DNA from: Victivallales bacterium
GTDB lineage: Bacteria > Verrucomicrobiota > Lentisphaeria > Oligosphaerales > Oligosphaeraceae
NCBI GenBank assembly: GCA_017535315.1
Contig: JAFXUD010000062.1
Location: forward strand, 1-64,000
DNA: 64,000 nt
Direction of reading: 5' to 3'
In this document: positions 52,102-61,383 of the stretch, piece after piece
Position numbering within the stretch: position 1 is the first letter of the stretch
Layout of the letters: every line of letters begins with the position of its first letter
The notes under the pieces: generated by a model
Databases searched by the model: none
The model's input: the letters and a program-made list of their open reading frames with translations, nothing else
Told to the model about the DNA's origin: nothing
Translations under genes and position numbers: made by a program

Positions 52102-53052
52102 TTACACTCCGCCGACGGGGCCTTCGACGCGGAGTTCCTGCATGAAGGTGTCGAACTCCTCGCGTGTGGAGAGAAACCCTGCCTTCACGCGGAACTTCTT
52201 GCTATAGCCGCGTCCGCGCAGGTAGGCAACGGTGATTTTTCGAGCGAGGAGCAGTCCGGTACGCTCGCCATACATCTCAATCATGCCGACGATATGCCTC
52301 TGAAGTACTTCGCAAAGCTCCAGATGTCCTGGGCGATAGGGTACACCAGAGATGAGTTCGCGGAAAATCCATGGATTCCCTAGGGAACCGCGCGCCACCA
52401 TCAGACGGTCACAACCAGTCGCCTCGGCTAAGGCATTCGCATCTTCAATGGAGAAGATGCCGCCATTGGCGGTCACGGGCACGGAGACGCTTTCACGCAC
52501 GACGTGGATGACCTCCGTCGCCACAGGGCCAGAGTAGATTTTGCTGGCAAGGCGCCCGTGAATCGTGATGCCCTCCACGCCCAGTTCCACCAGCCTTTTG
52601 CAGAAGGCAATAGTGGGTTCTGGGTCGTTTTCATTCAGGATACGCATCTTCACGGTGAAGGGTTTGCCTTTCACGCGCTCGCGTATGATGCTGACACATT
52701 GGAACGCCAAAGCATGATTGGCGGGGTAGAGCAGGGCAGCGCCTGCAGGACGCTTCAACACTTTCGCCATAGGGCAGCCCATGTTGAAGTCAACGGCATC
52801 GTAGTTCATCTCATTGAGCATCTCGGCGGATTTCGCTACATCATTGGGAATACTCCCCAGCAGCTGCACACCAAGCCAATCCTCCTCTTCTCCACGCTCC
52901 AGAATGTGTTCATTTTCGGGGTTGCCGTGGACAAGCGCACCAGCGTCAATTAGCGCCGTAAACATGAAGTGCGCCCCCTGCGAGCGGCAGGCGCGCCTAT
53001 ACGGCAAATCGGTGTAACCTGCCAGCGGCGCCAAATAATATGTCCGTCCCAT
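52102..53052 (-). CDS. dus: tRNA-dihydrouridine synthase
   Basis: A 316-residue FMN-binding TIM barrel of the Dus family: YYLAPLAGYTDLPYR, NMGCPMAKV with the catalytic Cys, GITIHGRLA, VTANGGIFSIEDA and DRLMVARGSLGNPWIF. It reduces uridines in tRNA with NADPH. The ATG at 53052 is chosen over an in-frame start at 53094. A 25-bp hairpin lies in the gap to serA. The sub-class (A, B or C) is not decided. Confidence 0.92.
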   Translation of the reverse strand: MGRTYYLAPLAGYTDLPYRRACRSQGAHFMFTALIDAGALVHGNPENEHILERGEEEDWLGVQLLGSIPNDVAKSAEMLNEMNYDAVDFNMGCPMAKVLKRPAGAALLYPANHALAFQCVSIIRERVKGKPFTVKMRILNENDPEPTIAFCKRLVELGVEGITIHGRLASKIYSGPVATEVIHVVRESVSVPVTANGGIFSIEDANALAEATGCDRLMVARGSLGNPWIFRELISGVPYRPGHLELCEVLQRHIVGMIEMYGERTGLLLARKITVAYLRGRGYSKKFRVKAGFLSTREEFDTFMQELRVEGPVGGV

Positions 53053-53064
53053 TGCTATCCCCCC

Positions 53065-53089
53065 GTCTGCTAGCGTGGCACTAGCAGAC
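53065..53089. other. 9-bp hairpin GTCTGCTAG/CTAGCAGAC between serA and dus
   Basis: A perfect stem (53065-53073 with 53081-53089) with a 7-base loop. The nine-base word GTCTGCTAG is the same as in the 17.2-17.7 kb array. No T-run on the minus strand, so it may be a weak terminator of serA or a repeat remnant. Confidence 0.5.
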
Positions 53090-53107
53090 CTCAATATGAG
53101 TCAATTC

Positions 53108-54679
53108 TTACGCCTCTTCGGGCATCTTCACGAAGAAGACCGCGGTGGGGCGAACCAGAGCCTTGATGCTTTCAATAACCTGGTCGGAAACAGGGTTGTT
53201 GACCATCAGGATCGCCAGGGAGTTGGTGCCTTCAGAATCCCTCGGGGCATGAATGTCCTCGATGTTCAGCCCCGCATTGGCGATAACCCCCGTAATCTGC
53301 GCCAATACGCCTGGACGGTCTTGATACTCCACAAAAAGCTGATTACCCAGCGGACGGATGTAGAGGTCGTTGAAATCGTTGACGCGGGAAATCAGGATAC
53401 GGTTTTCCGTGATGGTACCGCGCACACTGCAGCTCTTCGCTTCGCCCTCAAGGTCGATGGTGATGGAATTGCCGTACTTCTTACTGTCGTCCGCTTCGCG
53501 CTGGAGAAGCTCAATGCCCTTTTCCTGAAGCATGTTCTTTGCCTCCTCGACATCTTGCTCAAATTCGAAGTTCTCGGAGAGGGCGGCGCAAATCGGGGAA
53601 ATGAACCAGTTGGAGAACTTGCTCAGCTCGCCGTAGAAACTGCAACGGATCTTGCGAATCGGGGTGCCACGGCCAATATATCCCCTTGCAACGGCGGCGA
53701 TACGCCAGGCAAGCTGCTGGTAGCGCTCGTCCAGACCGTCTGGCAATTCCTTGTTGACGACATACGAGGTCACGCCGTTCTCAAAGTAGGCGACCGTCTG
53801 CTCGCCAGCGCGCTTGGCCGCATTGAAGTTGGCCTCGAAAGTATTGGCGCCCAGGTGGGGCAGCATGATGTCGGCGATGTCCGTGACTGATTTGGGACCA
53901 GGAGCGTCGGCGGGATAGACGTCGGTGCAGAAAAGCAGCTTCTTCTCGGCCTTCGCCGCGCGGATGTCCTCTTCATTGACGATGCCCGAGCGGGCGCAGT
54001 TGATGAGCAGGCAGCCAGGCTTGACCAGCTTCAGCAGGCGGGCGTTTATCATGCCGCGCGTCTCGTCGTTTTCGGGGATATGCAGGGTAATGATGTCTGC
54101 CTGCGTGAAAAGTTCCTCAATAGAAAGCAACTTGACGCCCAAATCATCCGCCTTAGCACGTGGAATGACAGGGTCGTAGGCAAGAACCTTCATCTCGAAG
54201 CCAGAAAGGCGTTTCGCAACAAGCTGGCCGATGTTGCCAAGGCCGACGATGCCGATGGTCTTGCCCGTCAACTCGCGCCCCATGAACTTCTTCTTTTCCC
54301 AACCGCCAGCACGGGTGTCGATGTCCGCAGGGATAAGATGACGGTAAGCGGCCAGGGCCATGGCGACAACCTCTTCGGCGACGCCATTGGAGTTGGCGCC
54401 TGGGGTATTCATCACATCGACTTTGCGGTGGCGGGCATACTTGATGTCGATGGTATTGTATCCTGCTCCCGCACGCACGATGGTGCGCAGTTTGGGAAGC
54501 GCGTCGATAATTTCGGGGGTGATTTTCTCGGAGCGGACTATCAGCGCATCTGCATCGCTGTTTGCGGAAATCAGGTCAGCAAGGGGTGTTTCGCTGTCCT
54601 GAACAACCTGGAACCCATGTTTCGTCAAAATCTCGCCCGCTATCTTGTCGAGCTTTGTTGGAATCAATACTTTCTTCAT
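53108..54679 (-). CDS. serA: D-3-phosphoglycerate dehydrogenase
   Basis: A 523-residue enzyme of the long form: catalytic/NAD domain with IVGLGNIGQLVAKRL, the catalytic Arg in NCARSGIVNEED and His in MLPHLGANTFEAN. Next come an intervening allosteric-substrate-binding-like domain and a C-terminal ACT domain (LFVEYQDRPGVLAQIT). It oxidises 3-phosphoglycerate at the first step of serine synthesis; the ACT domain usually binds serine. It is divergent from the pilus genes across a 276-base gap. Confidence 0.96.
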   Translation of the reverse strand: MKKVLIPTKLDKIAGEILTKHGFQVVQDSETPLADLISANSDADALIVRSEKITPEIIDALPKLRTIVRAGAGYNTIDIKYARHRKVDVMNTPGANSNGVAEEVVAMALAAYRHLIPADIDTRAGGWEKKKFMGRELTGKTIGIVGLGNIGQLVAKRLSGFEMKVLAYDPVIPRAKADDLGVKLLSIEELFTQADIITLHIPENDETRGMINARLLKLVKPGCLLINCARSGIVNEEDIRAAKAEKKLLFCTDVYPADAPGPKSVTDIADIMLPHLGANTFEANFNAAKRAGEQTVAYFENGVTSYVVNKELPDGLDERYQQLAWRIAAVARGYIGRGTPIRKIRCSFYGELSKFSNWFISPICAALSENFEFEQDVEEAKNMLQEKGIELLQREADDSKKYGNSITIDLEGEAKSCSVRGTITENRILISRVNDFNDLYIRPLGNQLFVEYQDRPGVLAQITGVIANAGLNIEDIHAPRDSEGTNSLAILMVNNPVSDQVIESIKALVRPTAVFFVKMPEEA

Positions 54680-54864
54680 ACCTACTTCCGATTAAAAAAG
54701 GTCTATTTTGGCGCACAGAACGCGTCATTCAACGTTATTCTAATGTAACTCTTTTTTCCCAGTTTCCCAATTAATTAGTGACTTTTTCTTGAGAGTTTAG
54801 GTTTTTGGGATATATTTTTTTGCAATGGGAGAGAGCAAGTCACAGTTATTTTCGTTTTTGGGGA

Positions 54865-54893
54865 TTGACAGTTGGCAAATGATGTTGTATTTT
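54865..54893 (+). promoter_or_regulatory. Candidate promoter of the pilus ATPase genes
   Basis: TTGACA (54865-54870) and TATTTT (54888-54893) are separated by 17 bases, in the AT-rich 54680-54955 gap. The rest of the gap shows no gene or other strong signal. TTGGCAAATGATGTTGT nearby resembles a sigma-54 site but has the wrong spacing. Confidence 0.45.
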
Positions 54894-54955
54894 ACTTATT
54901 TGCTAAAATCAATCCTTCTTTTTCTGTCCTTTTTTTGATAGCATAAACGTTTTTT

Positions 54956-56686
54956 ATGGATAACGACCAATTTATCATTGACCTGCTTCTACAACAGGGG
55001 ATTATATCGGAAGCACAGGTTGAAGCCGCAAAACAGGCTCAGAAAGAGTCTGGAGAGGAAGAGACCTCGCTGCTTGACGCCCTCTATGAAAGCAAAGCCT
55101 GCACCGAGCAGGATGTGATCGATATGCTGGCCGCCGAATATGGCATGGACACATACGATTTCGACAAGGCAGGCAAGATGATTCCCACTGAAGTTGTGGA
55201 CGTTATTCCTGGAAATATTGCCAAACGCTATCAGGTCATGCCCGTCAGTCTCACCAATGGAGTGCTGCGCGTCGCCATGGCAGACCCAGGAGATTTTGAG
55301 GCCCTCGACGCCATCCGCTACCTCCTCAAGATGGATGTGGAAGGCGTCGTCGCCTCCAAACGCCAGATCAAAAAGCAAATCGACCTCAACTACAGCGACC
55401 AGTCTGGTGAAAACCTGGACACCCTACTGACCGACATGACGGAAACCACCATCGATGTCACCCAGGGAAACACGATGGACACCACCGCCGATGTTCAAGG
55501 CGCAGAAAAGGAGGACGATGAGGCTCCCATCATCCGACTGGTCTCCCTCCTCATTCTGGAAGCGTTTCGCACACGCGCATCCGATATCCACATGGAGCCA
55601 ATGGAGAAGCGCTTCCGCGTCCGCTATAGAATCGACGGCGTGCTTAACGAGGTGGAGAGTCCTCCCAAGCACATGCAGAACCAGGTGCTTTCACGCTTGA
55701 AGCTGCAGGCTGGCATGGACCTTTCCGAGCACCGAATCCCCCAGGACGGGCGAATTCGCTTCTCTGCCATGGGACGCGATCTGGACTTGCGTGTCTCCGA
55801 CATCCCCACCACCTGGGGCGAATCTATCGTCATGCGTATTCTGGATAAAAGCGGCGTCATGCTGGGCATCTCCGAACTGGGCTTCTTCCCAGACGACCAG
55901 GAGACCATCAACAACGTCATCCACTTCCCTGACGGCATCTTCCTGGTGACGGGGCCTACTGGTTCTGGCAAGACCACCTCCCTTTACTCCTTCCTGCATG
56001 CCCTCAACCAGCCCGTCAGTAAAATTATTACTGCTGAAGACCCCGTCGAATACGAGCTTTCTGGTATCAACCAGGTGCAGATCAACACGGATATCGGCAT
56101 GACATTCGCAAACGCCCTGCGCGCCATGCTGCGCCAGGCACCGAACATCATCATGGTTGGTGAAATCCGCGATGACGAGACGGGCGAAATCGCCATCAAC
56201 GCGGCTCTGACAGGGCACTTGGTCTTCAGTACACTGCACACCAACGACGCTCCTTCCGCCATCACCCGTCTGATGGATATGGGCATCAAGCCCTTCCTGG
56301 TGGCATCCTCGCTCCGTGCGGTCATGGCGCAGCGCCTTGTCCGCAGGCTCTGTAAAAGCTGCCCGAAACCCCATGACATCACCGAGGCGGAACTGGAACA
56401 GCTCGGCATCACCGCCGCGGATGTGGAAGGAATGTCCTTCAAAGACCCCAACGGCTGCTCGGAGTGCAAGAAAGGCTACCGTGGCCGTATGGGCATCTAC
56501 GAGATTTTCATTCTGGATGAAAGCATTCACAACCTCATTTACCAAATGGCAGACGCAGGTGTCATCAGGCGCCGCGCCATGGAAATCGGTATGCGTACCC
56601 TACGCCAGGATGGCATCCGCAAGGCTGGCGCAGGCATAACCTCCATCTCCGAAGTCATCCGACTTACTGTCGCCGACGAGAACTAA
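54956..56686 (+). CDS. pilB: Type IV pilus / type II secretion assembly ATPase, first copy
   Basis: A 576-residue GspE/PilB ATPase. It has an N-terminal MshEN-type domain (about 1-160), Walker A GPTGSGKTTS, the Asp box DDETGEIAINAALTGH, the HTND histidine box and the tetracysteine zinc site (CKSCPKPHD, then CSECKKGYRG). It drives assembly of pilus or pseudopilus subunits from the inner membrane. It is followed by a second such ATPase after 58 bases. Confidence 0.94.
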   Translation: MDNDQFIIDLLLQQGIISEAQVEAAKQAQKESGEEETSLLDALYESKACTEQDVIDMLAAEYGMDTYDFDKAGKMIPTEVVDVIPGNIAKRYQVMPVSLTNGVLRVAMADPGDFEALDAIRYLLKMDVEGVVASKRQIKKQIDLNYSDQSGENLDTLLTDMTETTIDVTQGNTMDTTADVQGAEKEDDEAPIIRLVSLLILEAFRTRASDIHMEPMEKRFRVRYRIDGVLNEVESPPKHMQNQVLSRLKLQAGMDLSEHRIPQDGRIRFSAMGRDLDLRVSDIPTTWGESIVMRILDKSGVMLGISELGFFPDDQETINNVIHFPDGIFLVTGPTGSGKTTSLYSFLHALNQPVSKIITAEDPVEYELSGINQVQINTDIGMTFANALRAMLRQAPNIIMVGEIRDDETGEIAINAALTGHLVFSTLHTNDAPSAITRLMDMGIKPFLVASSLRAVMAQRLVRRLCKSCPKPHDITEAELEQLGITAADVEGMSFKDPNGCSECKKGYRGRMGIYEIFILDESIHNLIYQMADAGVIRRRAMEIGMRTLRQDGIRKAGAGITSISEVIRLTVADEN

Positions 56687-56744
56687 CGAGGCAATTGCAA
56701 TTACCACTAACCACCCCCCAACCCAAGCAAGGACACCCTAAAAT

Positions 56745-58448
56745 ATGCCATCTGTTGATGTAGATCCCGAAGCAAGCATGATATGGCACCTTCTGCTGGA
56801 TCATGGCGTCGCCACCGAAGAGCAGCTGGAAGATACATACGAGGACACGCAAATCCTCAACAAATCCTTCGCACAGCTCCTCAACAACTACAATATCATC
56901 TCTCAGGACGATCTTCTCAAGCTCATTGCCGAGGACTTGGGTACCGAGGTCTATACCTTCAAGCACAAAGAGGCCGATGTCACTGTTGTCGATCTGGTCC
57001 CTCCTGATACTGCACGCTTCTACGGTATCGTTCCTGTCAAGGAAGAGGATGGTGTCCTTTACCTTGCCGCCAAGGAGCCGCTCAACAATAAGCTGACCGA
57101 CGAACTCCCCTTCATCCTTGGCCGTGAAATCCGTATCCTCGTTGGTTATCCAGGTGAAATCGACGAAATGATCGACCAGTTCTACCCAGAAGGCGGTTCC
57201 ACCATCTCCGATATCATCAAGGAAATAGACGCCTCCAACGAAAAGACACTGGATCTGGACAACATCCAAGACTTGGAGAAGGCGGCCAACGACGCGCCTA
57301 TCGTGCGCTTTGTCAACCTCATCATGCAGCAGGCCATCAAAGACAAGGCCTCAGACATTCACTTCGAGCCGTTCTCTGACGAATTTCGTATTCGCTACCG
57401 CATTGACGGTGCCCTTTACGAAATTGCGCCTCCGCCCAAGAACCTGGCCATCCCCGTCATCAGCCGAATCAAGGTCATGAGCGGTCTGAACATTGCCGAG
57501 CGCCGTGTCCCACAGGATGGACGTATCGAACTGCGCGTCAACCGCAAGCCTATCGACCTCCGTGTCTCCACCCTTCCTACACGCTATGGCGAAAGCGTGG
57601 TTCTCCGTGTGCTCGACCGTTCGGTAGTCAACCTGAGTCTGGACAGCCTGGGCATGAACGACTACATCAAGTCCAACATCCGCAGGTTGTTGAAGCGCCC
57701 GAACGGCATCTTCGTCGTCACAGGTCCTACTGGCTCAGGCAAGACCACCACACTTTACTCGGGACTTCGTGAAATCAACGTGGTTGAAGATAAGCTGCTG
57801 ACCGCCGAAGACCCTGTCGAATACGACATTGAAGGCATCATGCAGGTACCCGTCCGCGAGCAGGTCGGTATGACATTTGCAGCGGCGCTCCGTGCCTTCC
57901 TGCGACAGGACCCCGACCGTATCATGGTCGGTGAAATCCGCGACGTAGAGACGGCGGGCATGGCTATCCAGGCCTCCCTGACAGGACACCTTGTCCTGAG
58001 CACGCTCCACACCAACGATGCAGCTGGTGCCGTCACCCGTCTGATTGATATGGGTATTGAGCCCTTCCTTATCAGCTCCACGATGATCGGGGTTCTGGCA
58101 CAGCGACTTATCCGCCGCGTCTGCACAAAGTGCCGTGAAGAATACATTCCATCGGATGAAGAGCTCCAGATGCTGGGTGTTACACGTGAAGAGATCAACA
58201 ACCGTCCCTTCTTCAAAGGACGTGGTTGCGAATACTGCAATAACTCTGGCTACAAGGGGCGTGTCGGTATCTTCGAGCTTCTGCTCGTCTCGCCAGCCAT
58301 CCAAGCTCTTGTGAACCAGCGCAAGCCGACCCAGTTCATCAAGGAACAGGCCATGAAGGAGGGCATGGTCACGATGAGACAGGACGGTATCAAGCAGATT
58401 CTTGACGGTATCACCACTGCCAAAGAGGTGTTGCAATACACGATGTAA
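56745..58448 (+). CDS. Type IV pilus / type II secretion assembly ATPase, second copy
   Basis: A 567-residue GspE/PilB paralogue with its own N-terminal MshEN-like domain, Walker A GPTGSGKTTT, DVETAGMAIQASLTGH, HTND and the zinc site (CTKCREEYIP, then CEYCNNSGYKGR). The two copies differ throughout, so they are not a recent duplication. One may serve pili and the other pseudopili. A weak AAGGACACC precedes the ATG. Confidence 0.93.
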   Translation: MPSVDVDPEASMIWHLLLDHGVATEEQLEDTYEDTQILNKSFAQLLNNYNIISQDDLLKLIAEDLGTEVYTFKHKEADVTVVDLVPPDTARFYGIVPVKEEDGVLYLAAKEPLNNKLTDELPFILGREIRILVGYPGEIDEMIDQFYPEGGSTISDIIKEIDASNEKTLDLDNIQDLEKAANDAPIVRFVNLIMQQAIKDKASDIHFEPFSDEFRIRYRIDGALYEIAPPPKNLAIPVISRIKVMSGLNIAERRVPQDGRIELRVNRKPIDLRVSTLPTRYGESVVLRVLDRSVVNLSLDSLGMNDYIKSNIRRLLKRPNGIFVVTGPTGSGKTTTLYSGLREINVVEDKLLTAEDPVEYDIEGIMQVPVREQVGMTFAAALRAFLRQDPDRIMVGEIRDVETAGMAIQASLTGHLVLSTLHTNDAAGAVTRLIDMGIEPFLISSTMIGVLAQRLIRRVCTKCREEYIPSDEELQMLGVTREEINNRPFFKGRGCEYCNNSGYKGRVGIFELLLVSPAIQALVNQRKPTQFIKEQAMKEGMVTMRQDGIKQILDGITTAKEVLQYTM

Positions 58449-58535
58449 CCTCCTCTCTCCTCTTAATGTTTCTTTAACGATTTGCTACAACCTGCACCGC
58501 GTTTCGCGGCGAAAAAACAAAGGAGAACCCGATAA

Positions 58536-59630
58536 ATGGCTAAATTTGAAATGGCTGATTTGCTGGACCTTATGATTGAAGAAGGTGCCAGTGACCTTCA
58601 TCTCCCCTGTTTCTCGCCGCCTGTGCTCCGCCTCCATGGCGAAATGACCCCGCTGGACACGGAGCCGATGGGACCTGAAGACACGGAATATCTGATGAAG
58701 TCCATCACCTCCGAAGCCAACCAGCAGAAACTTCAGCAGGACGGCACCGTTGACTTCGGTTTCGCGTATGGCGACAAATGCCGTTTCCGCGTCTCCGCCT
58801 TTAAGGCAAAAGGCAACATCGCTATGGTGTTGCGTATCATCCCAAATGACAAACTCACCATCGAGCAGCTTGGTCTGCCGCCATCCATCAAGGACGTGCT
58901 CTTCCGCCCGCGTGGCCTCATCCTTGTCACGGGACCGACTGGTTCTGGCAAATCGACGACGTTGGCTTCCATGATTGACACGATCAATTCGGAGAAGCAT
59001 GACCATATCATCACCATCGAGGACCCCATCGAGTTCTACCACGAGCATCGAACCAGCGTTGTTACGCAGCGTGAGGTCCACAGCGACGTGCCAACCTTTG
59101 CCGATGCCATTCGACGCGCCCTCCGCCAAGACCCCGATATCATCCTCGTCGGCGAAATGCGCGATAACGAAACCATCGGTGCCGCCATCACCGCCGCTGA
59201 AACAGGTCACTTGGTCTTTGGTACTTTGCATACCACGGGTGCGGCTGAAACGGTTGACCGTATCATCGACTCCTTCCCAACAACCCAGCAGGCTCAGGTG
59301 CGTACGCAGTTGGCTTCCTGTCTGGTCTGCGTCATCTCCCAGGTTCTCCTCAAGCGAATCGACAAAAAGGGGCGCGTGGCCGCGTTCGAAATCATGATTA
59401 CCACGCCATCCATCTCCGCACTTATCCGCGATGGCAAGACCTTCCGAATCACCTCCGATATCCAGACAGGTGCTAAATACGGTATGAACACCCTTGATAC
59501 GCACTTGCTCCAGCTCTACAACGATGGTAAAATCATGTATGGCGACCTTATCACAAAGGCCAAGGACCCCGAAGGTGTTATCCAGAGCATTCGCCAGCAG
59601 ATTCAGGAGGGTGGCGGCCAAAAGAAATGA
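58536..59630 (+). CDS. pilT: Twitching motility / pilus retraction ATPase
   Basis: A 364-residue PilT: N-terminal DLHL-type domain, Walker [38 protein letters not shown], and the C-terminal [11 protein letters not shown] region near the AIRNLIRE motif of PilT. It powers pilus retraction. Its presence argues that the system includes real retractile pili. AAAGGAGAACCC precedes the ATG. The stop codon is at the left border of a hairpin element. Confidence 0.94.
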   Translation: MAKFEMADLLDLMIEEGASDLHLPCFSPPVLRLHGEMTPLDTEPMGPEDTEYLMKSITSEANQQKLQQDGTVDFGFAYGDKCRFRVSAFKAKGNIAMVLRIIPNDKLTIEQLGLPPSIKDVLFRPRGLILVTGPTGSGKSTTLASMIDTINSEKHDHIITIEDPIEFYHEHRTSVVTQREVHSDVPTFADAIRRALRQDPDIILVGEMRDNETIGAAITAAETGHLVFGTLHTTGAAETVDRIIDSFPTTQQAQVRTQLASCLVCVISQVLLKRIDKKGRVAAFEIMITTPSISALIRDGKTFRITSDIQTGAKYGMNTLDTHLLQLYNDGKIMYGDLITKAKDPEGVIQSIRQQIQEGGGQKK

Positions 59631-59706
59631 GACGGGAGCGACGGGAACGACATAACGAAGTACCTGATGCCATTTCGATGTCCCTCCCGTCCCTCCAGTC
59701 TCTGAT
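59629..59706. repeat. GACGGGAG/AGTACCT hairpin element, copy 4
   Basis: GACGGGAGCGACGGGAACGAC, then AGTACCT (59659-59665), then GTCCCTCCCGTCCCTCC. It begins within the pilT stop codon and lies in the 192-base gap before pilC. Confidence 0.75.
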
Positions 59707-59822
59707 TAAGTCAGGGAGTTTTTTAACGACCCGTCGTCGGAAAAACAAAGCGACAGCACATCGAGTCACTGTCACCCAATCGATTTCATTCAACAATTTA
59801 AGATAAACCAAAGGAAAACGCT

Positions 59823-61067
59823 ATGCCACGATTCCAATACACAGCAATGGACGGCAACGGCAAGGAGAAAAAAGGCTTTATTGAAGCCGATACCGATGTC
59901 GCCGCGACCGCCCAACTGAAACAGCAAGGCCTGTTTCCCACAAGCGTTGTCCAAGCCAAGACCAGCAGCGGAAAAGGCGGTGCTGGTGCTGGCCTGGGCT
60001 TTGGGCTTGCAGCCCCAAAAATCTCCACCAAGGCTCTGACGACAACCACGCGTCAGCTGGCGACGTTGCTCCAGGCTGGCCTTCCTCTGGTTCGCGCAAT
60101 CCGTACCCTTGAGCGTCAGGCCAAGGGCTCCGACCCCTCCCTGAACAAGGTGCTCGGCAACCTTGCAGATCAGGTCGAAGGCGGTGCAACTTTTTCTGAG
60201 GCCCTGTCAGGGCATCCAAAGTCCTTCAACAAACTTTATGTCAGTATGGTGCGCGCAGGTGAAGCTTCTGGTGCTATGGAAGTTGTTCTGGTACGTTTGG
60301 CCGAATTCATGGAGAAGGCGGCGCGTATTGCTGGTAAGGTCAAGTCGGCCTTGATGTATCCTATCGCCGTTTTGTTCATTGCTGGTACCATCACAGCTGG
60401 TTTGATGATATTCATCGTTCCTAAGTTTTCAAAGATGTTCGATGAAATGCTTCCTGGCGAGCCGATGCCCGCCATTACCAACTTCGTTGTCGGATGCAGT
60501 AACGCCATGGCCAACCACGCACTGACTGTATTTGCGGGATTTGTCGTCTTCATCATTCTCTTCAAAATATTCCTAAAAACCAAAGTGGGGGTGTACTGTT
60601 TTGATTTTCTTGCCTTGAAGATGCCCCCGTTCAGCGCGCTGGTCGTGCGTAACGTTTCAGCGCGATTCTGTCGAACGCTCGGGACGCTGATGGCCTCTGG
60701 TGTGGCAGTCCTGCAGGCCCTCCAAATCGTGAAGGACACTGCAGGAAACGAGTTGGTTGCACGGGCCATCCAGTCAGTGCATGATGCGGTGAAGGAAGGT
60801 GAAGGCATGACAAAGCCGCTGGAAAAATCAGGCGTCTTCCCGTTGATGCTCTGCTCCATGGTGGAGGTTGGTGAGGAGACAGGTGCTCTTCCCGACATGT
60901 TGAACCGTGTTGCCGCCGTCTATGAGGAAGAAGTTGACCGTGCCGTTGAAGCCTTGACCTCCATGATCGAACCGTTAATGATTGCCTTCTTGGCCGTCGT
61001 CGTCGGTGGTATCGTTATCGCCATGTTCGCGCCGTTGGTCAAGATGATTGACAAACTTGGCGGCTGA
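59823..61067 (+). CDS. pilC: Type IV pilus / type II secretion inner-membrane platform protein
   Basis: A 414-residue GspF/PilC protein with two cytoplasmic domain repeats (about 70-170 and 275-390: LPLVRAIRTLERQ, LVRRALLEAGE-like segments) and three transmembrane segments (about 175-200, 230-250, 380-405). It organises the ATPase and the pilin subunits. AAAGGAAAA precedes the ATG. A strong terminator follows, so pilB-gspE-pilT-pilC ends here. PilM-Q, PilD and a major pilin are outside the window. Confidence 0.94.
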   Translation: MPRFQYTAMDGNGKEKKGFIEADTDVAATAQLKQQGLFPTSVVQAKTSSGKGGAGAGLGFGLAAPKISTKALTTTTRQLATLLQAGLPLVRAIRTLERQAKGSDPSLNKVLGNLADQVEGGATFSEALSGHPKSFNKLYVSMVRAGEASGAMEVVLVRLAEFMEKAARIAGKVKSALMYPIAVLFIAGTITAGLMIFIVPKFSKMFDEMLPGEPMPAITNFVVGCSNAMANHALTVFAGFVVFIILFKIFLKTKVGVYCFDFLALKMPPFSALVVRNVSARFCRTLGTLMASGVAVLQALQIVKDTAGNELVARAIQSVHDAVKEGEGMTKPLEKSGVFPLMLCSMVEVGEETGALPDMLNRVAAVYEEEVDRAVEALTSMIEPLMIAFLAVVVGGIVIAMFAPLVKMIDKLGG

Positions 61068-61114
61068 TTCCAAAACCGCAAAGACAACCACTTTTCAAGT
61101 GGCTGTCTGATGAG

Positions 61115-61152
61115 AAACGCCCGTCGGCTTTTCATGTCGGCGGGCGTTTTTC
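61115..61152 (+). terminator. Terminator after pilC
   Basis: AAACGCCCGTCGGC (61115-61128), loop TTTTCAT, GTCGGCGGGCGTTT (61136-61149), then TTC. Perfect 14-bp stem with two G-T pairs and a T-rich end. Confidence 0.9.
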
Positions 61153-61165
61153 ATCTCCGTTTTTG

Positions 61166-61197
61166 GGGACTTGGGACAGGGGTATGTCCCAAGTCCC
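61166..61197. repeat. 13-bp hairpin GGGACTTGGGACA/TGTCCCAAGTCCC
   Basis: Perfect stem 61166-61178 with 61185-61197 and a GGGGTA loop. It carries CAAGTCCC, the core word of the arrays at 3982 and 23.7 kb. The following GTGTCCCCCGCCCCG extends the style. Confidence 0.8.
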
Positions 61198-61274
61198 GTG
61201 TCCCCCGCCCCGACATAGGGGACTAAACGATTACTGTTCCAGACCTGAATTCTAACAAAATCATTTTTCACACA

Positions 61275-61356
61275 TTGAAAAATGCATTTTTAGTTATATG
61301 TTATGATGGCGTTTTTTTAACGCCAAACAACGCAGCATCCATCAAGGAGCCTCGCG
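61275..61356 (+). promoter_or_regulatory. Structured leader and candidate promoter before the folate gene
   Basis: TTGAAA (61275-61280) and TATGTT (61297-61302, 16 bases apart) form a weak promoter. GGCGTT-TTTTT-AACGCC (61308-61324) follows, and CAACGC (61327-61332) can pair with GCGTTG further on. The folate ATG has no clear ribosome-binding site. A 6S RNA gene was looked for and not supported. Confidence 0.35.
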
Positions 61357-61383
61357 TTGTCAGGATATTTTCAAAGTTGAACC

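Noticed and set aside
54868-54890. Second sigma-54 promoter upstream of pilB
   Set aside because: TTGGCAAATGATGTTGT has GG and G but the spacing is one base too long and the GC of the -12 element is missing.
61068-61383. 6S RNA gene next to the 5-formyl-THF cyclo-ligase
   Set aside because: I could not see a long rod with a large central bubble of the expected length; only short local hairpins and a terminator are present.
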